Shown: positions 56,393-64,000 of the stretch, piece by piece | Position numbering within the stretch: the first letter of the stretch is position 1 | How the letters are laid out: every line of letters begins with the position of its first letter | Assembly: GCF_003710085.1 (NCBI RefSeq) | Contig: NZ_CP033324.1 | Coordinates: 1,807,501 to 1,871,500 of the forward strand | Length of the DNA stretch: 64,000 bases | From: Nocardioides pantholopis | GTDB taxonomy: Bacteria > Actinomycetota > Actinomycetes > Propionibacteriales > Nocardioidaceae | Direction: 5' to 3' | The notes under the pieces: model-generated | What the model was told of the DNA's origin: nothing | What the model saw: the letters and a program-made list of their open reading frames with translations, nothing else | Databases searched by the model: none | Made by a program: the position numbers and the translations under genes

Positions 56393-56869
56393 TCACGGCC
56401 GGTGGCGGAAGCTGATGCGCATCAGCCGGCTCTCGGCCCAGTCCTCGAGCCGGGTCGGACGGATGGTGCCGGGGTCGTGGGGCTGATTGAGATCCGCGAC
56501 GATCTCCGCCAGCACGGCCTGCCGTTCGGCTGGGTCGGTGACCGGCGTGGCCCGTGCCGGCAGATCTGCACGGATCCCGTTCTTGAGGTGGAAGGTGAAG
56601 TCGGGATTGGCGAGCAGGTTCGCATGCCAGTCGGTAGCGGCGCCGCCGGCGCCGCTGCACAGGTAGGTGTTGCCCGCAGCGCGGTAGAAGAAGATCTCGA
56701 GGCGGCGTGACCGGCCGGTGCGGCGCCCCAGCGTCGTGATGTCGATGATCCGTTCCCTGGTGCCTGCGGCGGGGGTGATCTCGATGGCTCGCCGGATGTC
56801 ATCGGGCAGGTGCGACAAGGACGCGTCCCGTGCCGAGTCGTTCGATCCGGTCGGGTCTGGGGTGCTCAT
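56393..56869 (-). CDS. Nitroreductase-family deazaflavin (F420)-dependent oxidoreductase
   Basis: A 158-aa Ddn/DUF385-type split-barrel protein. The features are ITTLGRRTGRSRRLEIFFYR, YLCSGAGGAATDWHANLLAN and PDFTFHLKNG, the standard F420-binding pattern. It likely reduces an unidentified substrate with F420H2. The ATG at 56869 overlaps the true stop of the SDR gene (ATGA), so it is the second gene of a TetR-linked operon. Confidence 0.9.
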   Translation of the reverse strand: MSTPDPTGSNDSARDASLSHLPDDIRRAIEITPAAGTRERIIDITTLGRRTGRSRRLEIFFYRAAGNTYLCSGAGGAATDWHANLLANPDFTFHLKNGIRADLPARATPVTDPAERQAVLAEIVADLNQPHDPGTIRPTRLEDWAESRLMRISFRHRP

Positions 56870-57646
56870 GCGGTCTCGGCCTGAAGGGCGGGCCCGAGGA
56901 GGAGGCCACCGTCGATGATGTACTCCGACCCCGTGATGAACGAGGCGTCGGGTGACGTGAGGAACAGGAGAAGTCGGGTGACGTCGGTCGGCTCCCCGAG
57001 CCCGGGGGATGGCGAACGGCTCGGGGGAGTAGAAGTCGGCGATGGCCGCGGTGGCTCCGGCTGCTGGTTCGTGGATGAAGGGGGTCGCGATCACTCCGGG
57101 GTGGATGGTGTTCACGCGGATGTGGTCACGGCCGAGCTCGAGCGCTGCCGTTCGGGTGAGGCCACGCACGGCCCACTTGCTGGCGACGTACGGCGCGTAG
57201 TGCGCCGTGCCGCCCAGGCCCATGGTCGAGGCGATGTTGACGATGGCTCCCTCTCCTGCGCGGCGCAGAGCGGGGGCGGCGACCTTGATGCCGAGGAAGG
57301 TCCCGGTGAGGTTGATGTCGAGGATGCGCGACCACGTGGCCTGGTCGGTGTTCTCGATCGGCGCCGGCGGGTTCTGGACGCCCGCGTTGTTGACGAGCGC
57401 GTTCAGGGCGCCGAAGGCGCTCTCGGCGGCCAGCACAGCGGCGGACCACGAGCTCTCGTCGGTGACGTCGAGGCGGGTGAAGCGGGCACGGGACCCGAGC
57501 TCGTCGGCGAGAGCGGCGCCGCGCTCGGTGTCGATGTCGCCGATCACCACGTTCGCTCCCTCCGCGTGAAAGGCGCGCACATGGCTCGATCCCTGGCCAC
57601 CGGTCCCACCGGTCACGAGCACTGTCTGGTTCTCGAAGCGGTTCAT
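56866..57646 (-). pseudogene. Short-chain dehydrogenase, single-base frameshift
   Basis: A glucose/ribitol-type SDR. The cofactor site is VLVTGGTGGQGSSHVRAF (GGxGGxG), NNAG is in ALVNNAGVQN, and the active site is YAPYVASKWAVRGL with Y-x-x-x-K. After FAIPR near 57010 the frame breaks in a C/G run (extra base). In the shifted frame the normal ending TSPDASFITGSEYIIDGGLLL follows and stops at 56866 with an ATGA overlap. The length 781 nt is one more than a multiple of three. It may be real damage or a sequencing error. Confidence 0.85.
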
Positions 57647-57667
57647 CAGATGTTCCTTCGGTACGTG

Positions 57668-57737
57668 GGTGGCGAGTCGAGTGACTCACCACGCCCTGAC
57701 AGTAGGTCGGCGTCAATGGCGAGTCGAGCCACTTACC
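57668..57737. promoter_or_regulatory. Repeated TetR operator candidates
   Basis: The 95-bp divergent spacer between the SDR and TetR genes contains GGTGGCGAGTCGAGTGACTC at 57668-57687 and a second copy beginning ATGGCGAGTCGAGCCACTTA at 57716, 48 bp apart. The second copy ends just before the TetR ATG. Duplicate operators covering both promoters fit repression of both genes by TetR. Confidence 0.75.
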
Positions 57738-57741
57738 TCGT

Positions 57742-58398
57742 ATGCTCACCCCCATGAGCAGGGACGTACCGACGTACCACCAGCGCGTCGCCCAGGAGAA
57801 GCGCGCGCTGATCGTGACGGCCGCGACCGCACTGTTCCTCGAGCTGGGCTACGACCGGACGTCGCTGGCGCGGATCGCAGAGCGCTCGGGTGTCTCGCGG
57901 GCCACCTTGTTCAAGCAGTTTCCGAGCAAGGCTGCCCTGTTCGACGCCATCGTCACCGAGTCCTGGTCAACCGCTGACGAGGAGGACCCTCCGCCGGCAG
58001 GCAACGTCGTCGACGGGCTCAGCGCGCTCGGTCGCCGGTACGCCGACCTGTTGAGCCGGCCCCAGATGACCGACCTGTTCCGGATCGTCATCGCCGAGCT
58101 GCCGCGGTTCCCGGAGCTGGCCCATGCGCAGTTCTCGCAGGGGAAGTTGCCCTACTTCGAGTCCGTACGCAGCTACCTGCTCGCCGAGCACGACGCCGGA
58201 ACGGTGCGGGTCGACGATGTCGACCTCGCAGCCACCCAGTTCCTGGGCATGATCTCCAACTACGTGTTCTGGCCGACACTCCTCGTGCCGGGCTGGGAGG
58301 TGAGCGCCGAGCGCGTCGCCCAGGTGGTCGACGAGGCCGTCCGCACCATCGCTGCCCGGTACGCCACGACGGGACCAGGGTCGTCGGCCAAGGACTGA
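57742..58398 (+). CDS. TetR family transcriptional regulator
   Basis: A 218-aa TetR regulator. The DNA-binding domain is ALFLELGYDRTSLARIAERS then GVSRATLFKQFPSKAALFDA, near residues 30-68. The C-terminal half resembles TetR_C proteins of the AefR-like group (LLSRPQMTDLFRIVIAELPR). Start 57742 or 57754; no ribosome site is visible, so it may be leaderless. Divergent from the SDR-F420 enzyme operon, its likely target. Confidence 0.92.
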   Translation: MLTPMSRDVPTYHQRVAQEKRALIVTAATALFLELGYDRTSLARIAERSGVSRATLFKQFPSKAALFDAIVTESWSTADEEDPPPAGNVVDGLSALGRRYADLLSRPQMTDLFRIVIAELPRFPELAHAQFSQGKLPYFESVRSYLLAEHDAGTVRVDDVDLAATQFLGMISNYVFWPTLLVPGWEVSAERVAQVVDEAVRTIAARYATTGPGSSAKD

Positions 58399-58628
58399 GT
58401 TCCACCGACCGCGAACGAGTCCCACCGTCGCGCCGATGCTCGCGACCGCAGCCACCAGGACCATTCCGCCATCGGTTCCCGACGCGACCTCGCCCGCTGC
58501 CGCAGGCCCCGGAACCGCACGATGCGTGCTCTACTGGGTGAACGGCCTGCGGGCGCGGCCCTCCGGGCGGCGACCAAAGAGCAAGTGAGCGTCAACGCAC
58601 CGAGGGGCGTGGTGTCACGAACTACTGG

Positions 58629-59681
58629 GTGAGCGTCATCTTCCGGGCCATCCCGCTGGCGATGATGGGGGTGTGCGTCGGGTTCGGCGTCTACGTGTGG
58701 AACGCCGGCGATGCGCCAGGCAACTTCGTCGCCGGGCGGGTCGTCACGTTCCTCGGCGCGATCTGCCTGTGCCTGTTCTGCACCGCTGCCACGATCATCC
58801 GCCAGCTGATCGGCCGCTTCAACGCCGTCGACCGGGTCCTCTACCCCGCGCTCGGGTACCTAGCGGCGGTCGGCACCGCGGCGTACGGGGTCTACCTCTT
58901 CGCCGGCGCCTCCGGCAGCGGCCAGAACCCCGAGTACGTCGCCGGCCACGTGGTCTTCGGGCTCGGCCTGATCTGCGGCTGCGTGTCCACCGTCGCCACC
59001 GCATCCACGAAGTTCTCGCTCATCCCCGCCAACTCCGCGAAGCCGGCCGGCGACCGGACGCCGCCACCCGGGGCGTTCTCCAGGGGTGCGGTCGTCGCGC
59101 TGGCGGTGCTTCCGGTGCTGCTCGCGGCGGTCGCCTGGACCTTCGGGATCGGCAACCTGCTGCTCACCACCTCGCCGAGCAGGTTCACCGTCGGCCACGT
59201 GGTCAGCGGCCTCGCGATGATCTGCACGAGCCTGATCGGGCTGGTGTGGAGCATCCTGCGCCAGGTCCAGAACTCCTACGGTCCGCGGGACCGCGTCCGG
59301 TGGCCCTGGCTCGTGATCGTGATGGGCACTGCGAGCATGTCCTGGGGGGTGGTGCTGCTGATCCTGGACAGCGAGCCGTACTACCGGACCCCAGGGTTCG
59401 TGATGATCGGCCTCGGGCTGGTCTGCTTCAGCATCCTCAGCAAGGTCGGGCTCCTCGCGCTGGTGTGGCGGCGTACCTTCGGCCTCGCCAACCGGGTCCC
59501 GCTGATCCCGATCGTGACCGCCCTCAGCTGCTTGTTCCTGGCGGCGTTCGTCTTCCAGGCGGCGTTCAGCGACACCAACGTCTTCATCGCCGCGCACGTC
59601 CTCGTGGGGCTGGGCGCGATCTGCTTCACGCTGTACTCGATCGTCTCCATCCTGGAGAGCGGTACGTCCTCCTCGGAGTAG
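58629..59681 (+). CDS. Multi-spanning membrane protein (DUF2776-like)
   Basis: A 350-aa integral membrane protein with about ten hydrophobic helices arranged as repeated pairs; the phrase GHVV or GRVV followed by G-L-x-x-I-C recurs (AGRVVTFLGAICLCLF, AGHVVFGLGLICGC, VGHVVSGLAMICTS, AAHVLVGLGAICFT). This internal repetition and the N terminus FRAIPLAMMGVCVGFGVYVW suggest the DUF2776 family, though I am not certain. Function unknown. GTG start; the frame is open upstream (NYW), so the start could be further 5' with an unusual codon. Confidence 0.8.
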   Translation: MSVIFRAIPLAMMGVCVGFGVYVWNAGDAPGNFVAGRVVTFLGAICLCLFCTAATIIRQLIGRFNAVDRVLYPALGYLAAVGTAAYGVYLFAGASGSGQNPEYVAGHVVFGLGLICGCVSTVATASTKFSLIPANSAKPAGDRTPPPGAFSRGAVVALAVLPVLLAAVAWTFGIGNLLLTTSPSRFTVGHVVSGLAMICTSLIGLVWSILRQVQNSYGPRDRVRWPWLVIVMGTASMSWGVVLLILDSEPYYRTPGFVMIGLGLVCFSILSKVGLLALVWRRTFGLANRVPLIPIVTALSCLFLAAFVFQAAFSDTNVFIAAHVLVGLGAICFTLYSIVSILESGTSSSE

Positions 59682-59810
59682 GCAACCGTCCAACGCCATT
59701 CGGGTGCGGATGGGACCGGACCGGCTGACACATATTCGTCGCTGGCCTCGTCGTAGGGGTAGAGACACCGACACCCAGGGGACGTGGTCCTCGACGGCGC
59801 AGGAGGACAT

Positions 59811-60320
59811 GTGCAGCGCACCGATCGGGCCGACTTCGAGCAGTTCGCGCGGGCTCGCTCCCACGAGCTGTTACGAGCTGGGTGGCTGCTCACCGGGGAC
59901 CGACACAGCGGTGAGGATCTGGCCCAGGAGACGCTGGCCCGGGTCTTCTCGCGGTGGTCGCGGGTCAAGGCGGCCGACAACCCCACTGCTTACGCTCGCA
60001 CGATCCTGACCCGGATCTATCTGGACTCGGTACGGCGCCGCAGCTCGACCGAGGTTTCGGTCGCCGACCCGCCGCACGGCCAGGTGGCCACGCCCGACAG
60101 TGACCTGCGGCAGGTGCTGGTGGCCGCGCTGCGCGAGCTGACGCCGCTGGATCGTGCGGTGGTGGTGCACCGGTACCTGCTCGACGCCGATGTGGCCACT
60201 GTGGCTCGCGAGCTCTCGCTCACCGAGAACGCGGTCCGTGCCAGGGCCTCACGCTCTCTCGCCCGGATCCGAGCGCACCTCGGAGCCGATTTCATTGATC
60301 TACACGAGAACAGCCGGTGA
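59811..60320 (+). CDS. SigE-type (ECF) RNA polymerase sigma factor
   Basis: A 169-aa sigma-70 family factor of the actinobacterial SigE/SigM-like group. Region 2 is HSGEDLAQETLARVFSRWSR and region 4 is REL-SLTENAVRARASRSLAR with helix-turn-helix. GTG 59811 has AGGAGG nine bases upstream; an earlier GTG at 59784 is less likely. The stop overlaps the region of the next gene's start, so the pair is co-transcribed. The partner is probably a membrane-bound regulator. Confidence 0.92.
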   Translation: MQRTDRADFEQFARARSHELLRAGWLLTGDRHSGEDLAQETLARVFSRWSRVKAADNPTAYARTILTRIYLDSVRRRSSTEVSVADPPHGQVATPDSDLRQVLVAALRELTPLDRAVVVHRYLLDADVATVARELSLTENAVRARASRSLARIRAHLGADFIDLHENSR

Positions 60321-60331
60321 AAGGCGATGAC

Positions 60332-61111
60332 ATGACTCACGACAAGCCCCTGCACGACGATCAGATGACCCGCCTGATGGAGCACGCCATGCGCTCGGTG
60401 ACCGCGAGCGAGGAGCTCGTCGCCGGTGGCCTCAGCCGAGGCCGGCGTGCCACCCGTCGCCGGCGCACGGCTCAGGCGGTCGGGATCGGCGCGACCGCGG
60501 CGCTGGCGACGGTGGCGGCCGTGGCGACAGTCGCGGCGCCGTCATTCCTCGGTGGCCAGGACGATCAGCGATCCTCGGTGGCGAGCAACCCGGCCGATGT
60601 CGACCCCAGCACCGCTGCGGAGCGGACCCAAGGGCCGGCGTCACAGCCGCCAGACGCGCTCCCGCCCCACCTGCAGCGGGCACAGGAGCTGCTGCTCGGC
60701 GCGCTCCCGGACGACATCCGGGACCCCGGGTACATCGCCACCGTCGACTACAACCCCGACGGACGCGGGCTCGGCGAGATCCTGGCGATGATCAGCTCCG
60801 GCGATTCCGGGACTGTCAGTGGAAAAGACGCCAAGTGTGACCGAGTCGCCGCCTCGCCGGGCCCCGACGACTGTGTCGACACCGGCGCCGGCTGGGTGTT
60901 CACGGGCCCGTCGCTGCCCGACGTCTCGGGCAAGCATCCAGAGCTGGCGGGTGTGGGGGCGATCTACATCCTTCGCGACGGCAAGATCGTCAATCTCATC
61001 GCCTACAACGCCATGAAGGCCGCCCTCGGGGGCGAGCCGACCCGTGCCGACCCGGTGCTCGACGCCGACGAGCTGGTCGAGCTGGTCACCAAGACCGAGT
61101 GGTTCGACTGA
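60332..61111 (+). CDS. Membrane-anchored partner of the sigma factor (possible anti-sigma)
   Basis: A 259-aa protein with a short cytosolic N terminus, a basic stretch (GLSRGRRATRRRRT), one membrane helix (residues about 50-72, VGIGATAALATVAAVATVAA) and a 180-residue external domain with a Cys pair (KDAKCDRV ... DDCVDTG). This topology is usual for genes following actinobacterial SigE-type sigma factors. A classical zinc anti-sigma motif is not present. A GTG at 60317 overlapping the sigma stop is an alternative start. Confidence 0.78.
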   Translation: MTHDKPLHDDQMTRLMEHAMRSVTASEELVAGGLSRGRRATRRRRTAQAVGIGATAALATVAAVATVAAPSFLGGQDDQRSSVASNPADVDPSTAAERTQGPASQPPDALPPHLQRAQELLLGALPDDIRDPGYIATVDYNPDGRGLGEILAMISSGDSGTVSGKDAKCDRVAASPGPDDCVDTGAGWVFTGPSLPDVSGKHPELAGVGAIYILRDGKIVNLIAYNAMKAALGGEPTRADPVLDADELVELVTKTEWFD

Positions 61112-61112
61112 G

Positions 61113-61205
61113 TGTCGATGGTCAGGGGCACTCCGGTGACCCACTGCGCACGGTCCGACGCGAGGTAGGCGACGGCCTCGGCGATGTCGGACCCGTGACC
61201 GGGGC
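61113..61205 (-). pseudogene. C-terminal fragment of a short-chain dehydrogenase
   Basis: About 30 codons read GSDIAEAVAYLASDRAQWVT and GVPLTIDT, the usual C-terminal end of classical SDRs. No N-terminal SDR sequence is present on either side. It lies between the sigma-partner gene and the VOC gene and is a deletion remnant. Confidence 0.7.
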
Positions 61206-61220
61206 GGAGACAGTCCGACC

Positions 61221-61631
61221 TCAAGCGGTGGCGCTCGTCGGGGCCGCGCCGAGGAGGTCCCAGAGGTTGCCCCACGGGTCCCGGAAGACACAGACCCGCC
61301 CGTAAGCCTCGTTTCGGGCTGGACGCACCAGCTCACAGGACGCGGCCAACAGGCGATCGAGGGTGCCCTCGAAGTCGTCGACGCGAAGGAACAGCCCGAC
61401 CCGCCCGGCGAACTGGCGGCCGATCGCCGCAGTCTGCTCATCACCGTCCGCGCGAGCGAGCACCAGTCCGGAGCCCCCGTCTGCGGGCCGCACGACGACC
61501 CACCGCTTCGGACGTCCGTCTGTGGTCACGGATGGGGTGTCCTCCGACAAGACGAAGCCCAGGGTGCTCGTGAAGAAGCTGATCGCTGCGTCGTAGTCGT
61601 CGACGAGCAGCGAAACCAGTTCCATCGGCAT
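61221..61631 (-). CDS. VOC family protein
   Basis: A 136-aa glyoxalase-fold protein. The first beta-alpha unit is MELVSLLVDDYDAAISFFTS followed by LGFVLSEDTP. The second half contains VGLFLRVDDFEGTLDRLLAA and ends RVCVFRDPWGNLWDLLG. The typical metal-ligand pattern (His first, Glu last) is degenerate, so metal binding is doubtful. Function unknown; such proteins are often resistance or isomerase enzymes. Confidence 0.9.
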   Translation of the reverse strand: MPMELVSLLVDDYDAAISFFTSTLGFVLSEDTPSVTTDGRPKRWVVVRPADGGSGLVLARADGDEQTAAIGRQFAGRVGLFLRVDDFEGTLDRLLAASCELVRPARNEAYGRVCVFRDPWGNLWDLLGAAPTSATA

Positions 61632-61740
61632 GCGTCCACGCTACGGCCGCCCACGGCGAGGAACCCGCCCCGTCCGACGAGCGGCGACACCTTCAGGTCG
61701 GCGCGTCCCACGGGTGCGCAGACCGGCGGTGTGCGAGGGG

Positions 61741-63837
61741 TCACCGAGCAGGCGTTCGTACGCCCGGGGGATCGTCGGCGCGGACAGGACTCTCACGGAT
61801 GCCGATGCGCTCGTGGACCCGGCGCAGCCACGCGGGCGACCACCAGTTCCACGCGCCGAGCAGACCCATCAGCGACGGCACGAGCAGGGATCGGACGATG
61901 AAGGCGTCCACCAGCACGCCCACCGCGGTGGCGACACCGATCTGCTGGATGAACGAGATCGAGCTGGTGCTGAAGGCACCGATGGCGACCGCCAGCAGCA
62001 GCGCGGCGCTGGTCACGACGGCTCCCGTTCGTGCGAGGCCCGTCGCGACCGCCTCGTTCTCGGACTCGCTGCTCTCACGCTCCTCCTTGATCCGACCGAG
62101 CAGGAAGACCCCGTAGTCGGTCGAGAGGGCGAACACGAGCGCGGCGGCCACCAGGAAGTCGGTCGGCTCGACGCCGCCGTTGGGTGTGTAGCCGAGCAGG
62201 CCGGTCAGCCTGCCGTCCTGGTAGACGAAGGTGAGGGCGCCGAGGGCGACCCCGACGGTCAGCGTGTTCATCACCACGGCCTTGATGGGCAGGACCACCG
62301 AGCCTGTCATCAGCCACAGCACGATCAGGGTGAGCGCCACCATGAGGCCGATCGCGAGGGGGAGGTTGGCGCGAATGGCTGCCTGCTGGTCCACGAAGGC
62401 CGCGGCCGGCCCGGCGACCAAGGCGTCCACCCCGTCGACCCGGAGCTCGCGCAGGTCGCCCACCGCTTGCTGCGCGACGGGCCCCGCAGGTCGACCGCCG
62501 GCGGGGAGTGCCAGCTGCCAGGTGTCGTTCCCGAGCGCGAGGGGCTCGGTGCCGGTCTGCACGCCGGGGACCGCACTGGCCAGGGCCGCGTACTCGGCCA
62601 CCTTCTCGGGACTGTCGGCCCGCATCGCGACCGTGATCGGGGTGGTCCCGGTGCTGGCGTACTCCTCGGCCAGCCGGTCCGAGACGACTCGCGCGCTCTG
62701 GTCGGTCGGGACGACTGTCTCGTCGATCGGGGCCCACTCGGTCCGCAGGCTCGGGACGGACAGGACCAGCATCACCGCGGCGGTCGCCGCGGCGATGCGG
62801 CCCGGGCGGCGCAGGACTGCATGCGCGAAGCGGTACCAGCGCCCCTGCGCCCCGGTGTCACGCGAGCGGCGGGCGAGCCTGGCTCCCATCAGGGCGAAGA
62901 ACATCGGCGTGACGACCAAGGATGCGGCGGCAGCGACGACCGCGACGATGGCCCCGGCGATGCCCATCGACTTGAGGAAGTTCATCGGGAACACCGTCAG
63001 GGTCACGAGGGCAGTGGCGACGGTGGCCGCGGAGAAGGCGACGGTTCGCCCGGCGGCCCGCATCGTGGCCAGGATCGCGCCGGGTGTCGTCCCCTGCCGT
63101 TGCAGCTCCTCGCGGTAGCGGGCGAGGAGGAACAGCGTGTAGTCGATCGCGAGGCCGAGCCCGAGGCCGATCACGAGGTTGAGCGCGAAGACGCTCAGTC
63201 CGTAGAGCTGGTTGACGCCGGTGAGCGCCAGGAACGTGCCGAGCACCGTGGTGATCCCGACGACCACCGGAAGCAGTGCTGCTCGCCCGCCGAACAGGAT
63301 CAGGGAGAGGACCAGGAGGAGGGGTGCGGCGAGCAGCTCGGCCCGCGCCAGGTCCTTGCCGACGGTCTCGGTGATCTGCAGGGACGCCACGGCCTGGCCG
63401 CCGACGAGAACGTCGTCGTCGTCGTCGGCGAACTCGTCGAGGGCCGCCCTGGCGACGTCGTCGCTCTCGGCCCCGGCCGCGAGGGTGCCGAGGACCAACC
63501 TGCTGCTGTCGTCCTGCGAGGAGCCGCCCGGCGCCACCCCGGCGACCCCGTCGAGGTCAGCCAGCCGGGTGCTGATGTCGTCGAGCCGGGACTCGCCGGG
63601 GTCCTCGACCAGGATGGCGAGGCCGGGGGAGGGGGCCCGACCCGTGGCCGACTCGAGGCGCTCGGTCGCGCGTACGGAGTCGGCGTCCTCGGGCACGAAG
63701 CCTCCGGAGGAGTTGAGCGCGCCGGCCACGGGCCCTCCGAGGACGCCGGCGACGACCAGGAACAAGGCGAGCACCAGCAGGGTCCGGCGGGGGTGATCGA
63801 TGACGTGACGGGCCGCAGCACCCGGTGCGCGGGTCAC
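61741..63837 (-). CDS. MMPL family transporter
   Basis: A 698-aa RND-type lipid or drug exporter with about twelve membrane helices in two groups of six and two external loops (about residues 45-165 and 380-500). The typical MMPL segment GLGLAIDYTLFLLARYREEL in the first half and its counterpart STDYGVFLLGRIKEERE in the second provide the proton-relay Asp-Tyr pairs. Substrate unknown. GTG start overlapping the stop of the upstream gene by four bases. Confidence 0.94.
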   Translation of the reverse strand: MTRAPGAAARHVIDHPRRTLLVLALFLVVAGVLGGPVAGALNSSGGFVPEDADSVRATERLESATGRAPSPGLAILVEDPGESRLDDISTRLADLDGVAGVAPGGSSQDDSSRLVLGTLAAGAESDDVARAALDEFADDDDDVLVGGQAVASLQITETVGKDLARAELLAAPLLLVLSLILFGGRAALLPVVVGITTVLGTFLALTGVNQLYGLSVFALNLVIGLGLGLAIDYTLFLLARYREELQRQGTTPGAILATMRAAGRTVAFSAATVATALVTLTVFPMNFLKSMGIAGAIVAVVAAAASLVVTPMFFALMGARLARRSRDTGAQGRWYRFAHAVLRRPGRIAAATAAVMLVLSVPSLRTEWAPIDETVVPTDQSARVVSDRLAEEYASTGTTPITVAMRADSPEKVAEYAALASAVPGVQTGTEPLALGNDTWQLALPAGGRPAGPVAQQAVGDLRELRVDGVDALVAGPAAAFVDQQAAIRANLPLAIGLMVALTLIVLWLMTGSVVLPIKAVVMNTLTVGVALGALTFVYQDGRLTGLLGYTPNGGVEPTDFLVAAALVFALSTDYGVFLLGRIKEERESSESENEAVATGLARTGAVVTSAALLLAVAIGAFSTSSISFIQQIGVATAVGVLVDAFIVRSLLVPSLMGLLGAWNWWSPAWLRRVHERIGIRESPVRADDPPGVRTPAR

Positions 63838-64000
63838 GGCGCACCGTCGATCTTGCGGGTGAGCTGCAGCCGCGCGTCCCGCTCGGGCTCGCCAAGCTCG
63901 ACGTCACCCGGGCGCCGCGCACGTCCCAGGTTGCGGATCAGCTCGTCGCGGCTCTGTCCATCGACGTGGTGGCGCCACATCGGCGTTCCGGGGGCACTGC
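63834..64000 (-). CDS. C-terminal part of a gene running off the window
   Basis: The open frame continues from the window edge to 63834 and overlaps the MMPL start. The visible residues include MWRHHVDGQSRDELIRNLG, GDVELGEPERDARLQL and end KIDGAP. It is charged and probably helical. An ATG at 63980 could be its own start, giving a 48-aa protein, or this may be the end of a longer one. No family recognised. Confidence 0.5.
   Translation of the reverse strand, partial: SAPGTPMWRHHVDGQSRDELIRNLGRARRPGDVELGEPERDARLQLTRKIDGAP

Noticed and set aside
56393..57646. A 417-aa fusion of an SDR and an F420-dependent oxidoreductase
   Set aside because: The linker is out-of-frame translation of the SDR C terminus. 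Restoring one base gives a normal SDR that stops with an ATGA overlap at the second gene.

Overview
High-GC actinobacterial chromosome, most likely Nocardioidaceae (Nocardioides-like). The evidence is strongly GC-biased third positions, frequent GTG starts, the actinobacterial 23S/5S 3' end, and a long block whose gene order (tlyA-nadK-recN-steA-mctB/steB-pyrG-NUDIX-...-xerD-...-parA-scpA-scpB-rluB-cmk-der) matches the Rv1694-Rv1713 region of Mycobacterium tuberculosis. Species cannot be fixed from sequence reading alone.

Layout. 1-1.6 kb: 3' part of 23S rRNA, 5S rRNA and a strong terminator. 1.7-28.2 kb: conserved housekeeping core with many 4-base ATGA/GTGA overlaps (rRNA methylation, NAD phosphorylation, DNA repair, cell-division proteins SteA/SteB, CTP synthase, alanine dehydrogenase, XerD, ParA-ScpA-ScpB, RluB, TyrA, Cmk, acyltransferase, Der). 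28.3 kb: tRNA-Pro(GGG), the insertion point of a composite genomic island. A 72-bp exact direct repeat (28341-28412 and 38058-38129) bounds a 9.7-kb element carrying a tyrosine integrase, an IS3-type IS, a 1,445-aa secreted protein with ten Ig-like repeats, and a decayed cobN with its B12 riboswitch fused to a decayed HTH gene. A truncated second integrase follows the right repeat, and a diverged third copy of the attachment flank lies near 55.05 kb. The 17 kb between them looks like a second, older insertion.

38.8-53.0 kb holds the main discovery. An eleven-gene minus-strand operon, tightly overlapped, encodes an amino-group carrier protein (AmCP, LysW type, 57 aa ending EDWGE), its ligase (LysX), kinase (LysZ), reductase (LysY) and hydrolase (LysK). 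The usual LysJ aminotransferase is absent. In its place are a split transketolase and a DegT-type aminotransferase, plus a BtrH-like transferase/peptidase, a beta-rich protein and a sulfotransferase. The enzyme set predicts AmCP-bound glutamate semialdehyde extended by two carbons and transaminated, as in the DADH part of vazabitide A in Streptomyces, then released, possibly sulfated, and exported by an adjacent LysE-type permease. An XRE-TPR regulator sits between the operon and the exporter, and an identical 16-bp motif lies in both divergent promoter regions. No NRPS or PKS is present, so the product is probably a small non-proteinogenic amino acid derivative.

53.4-64.0 kb: accessory genes: MarR/SDR pair with two operator palindromes, an Ntn-type choloylglycine hydrolase, a TetR-controlled SDR (frameshifted) plus deazaflavin-dependent oxidoreductase, a multi-spanning membrane protein, a SigE-type sigma factor with a membrane-anchored partner, a VOC protein, an MMPL transporter and a gene cut by the window edge.
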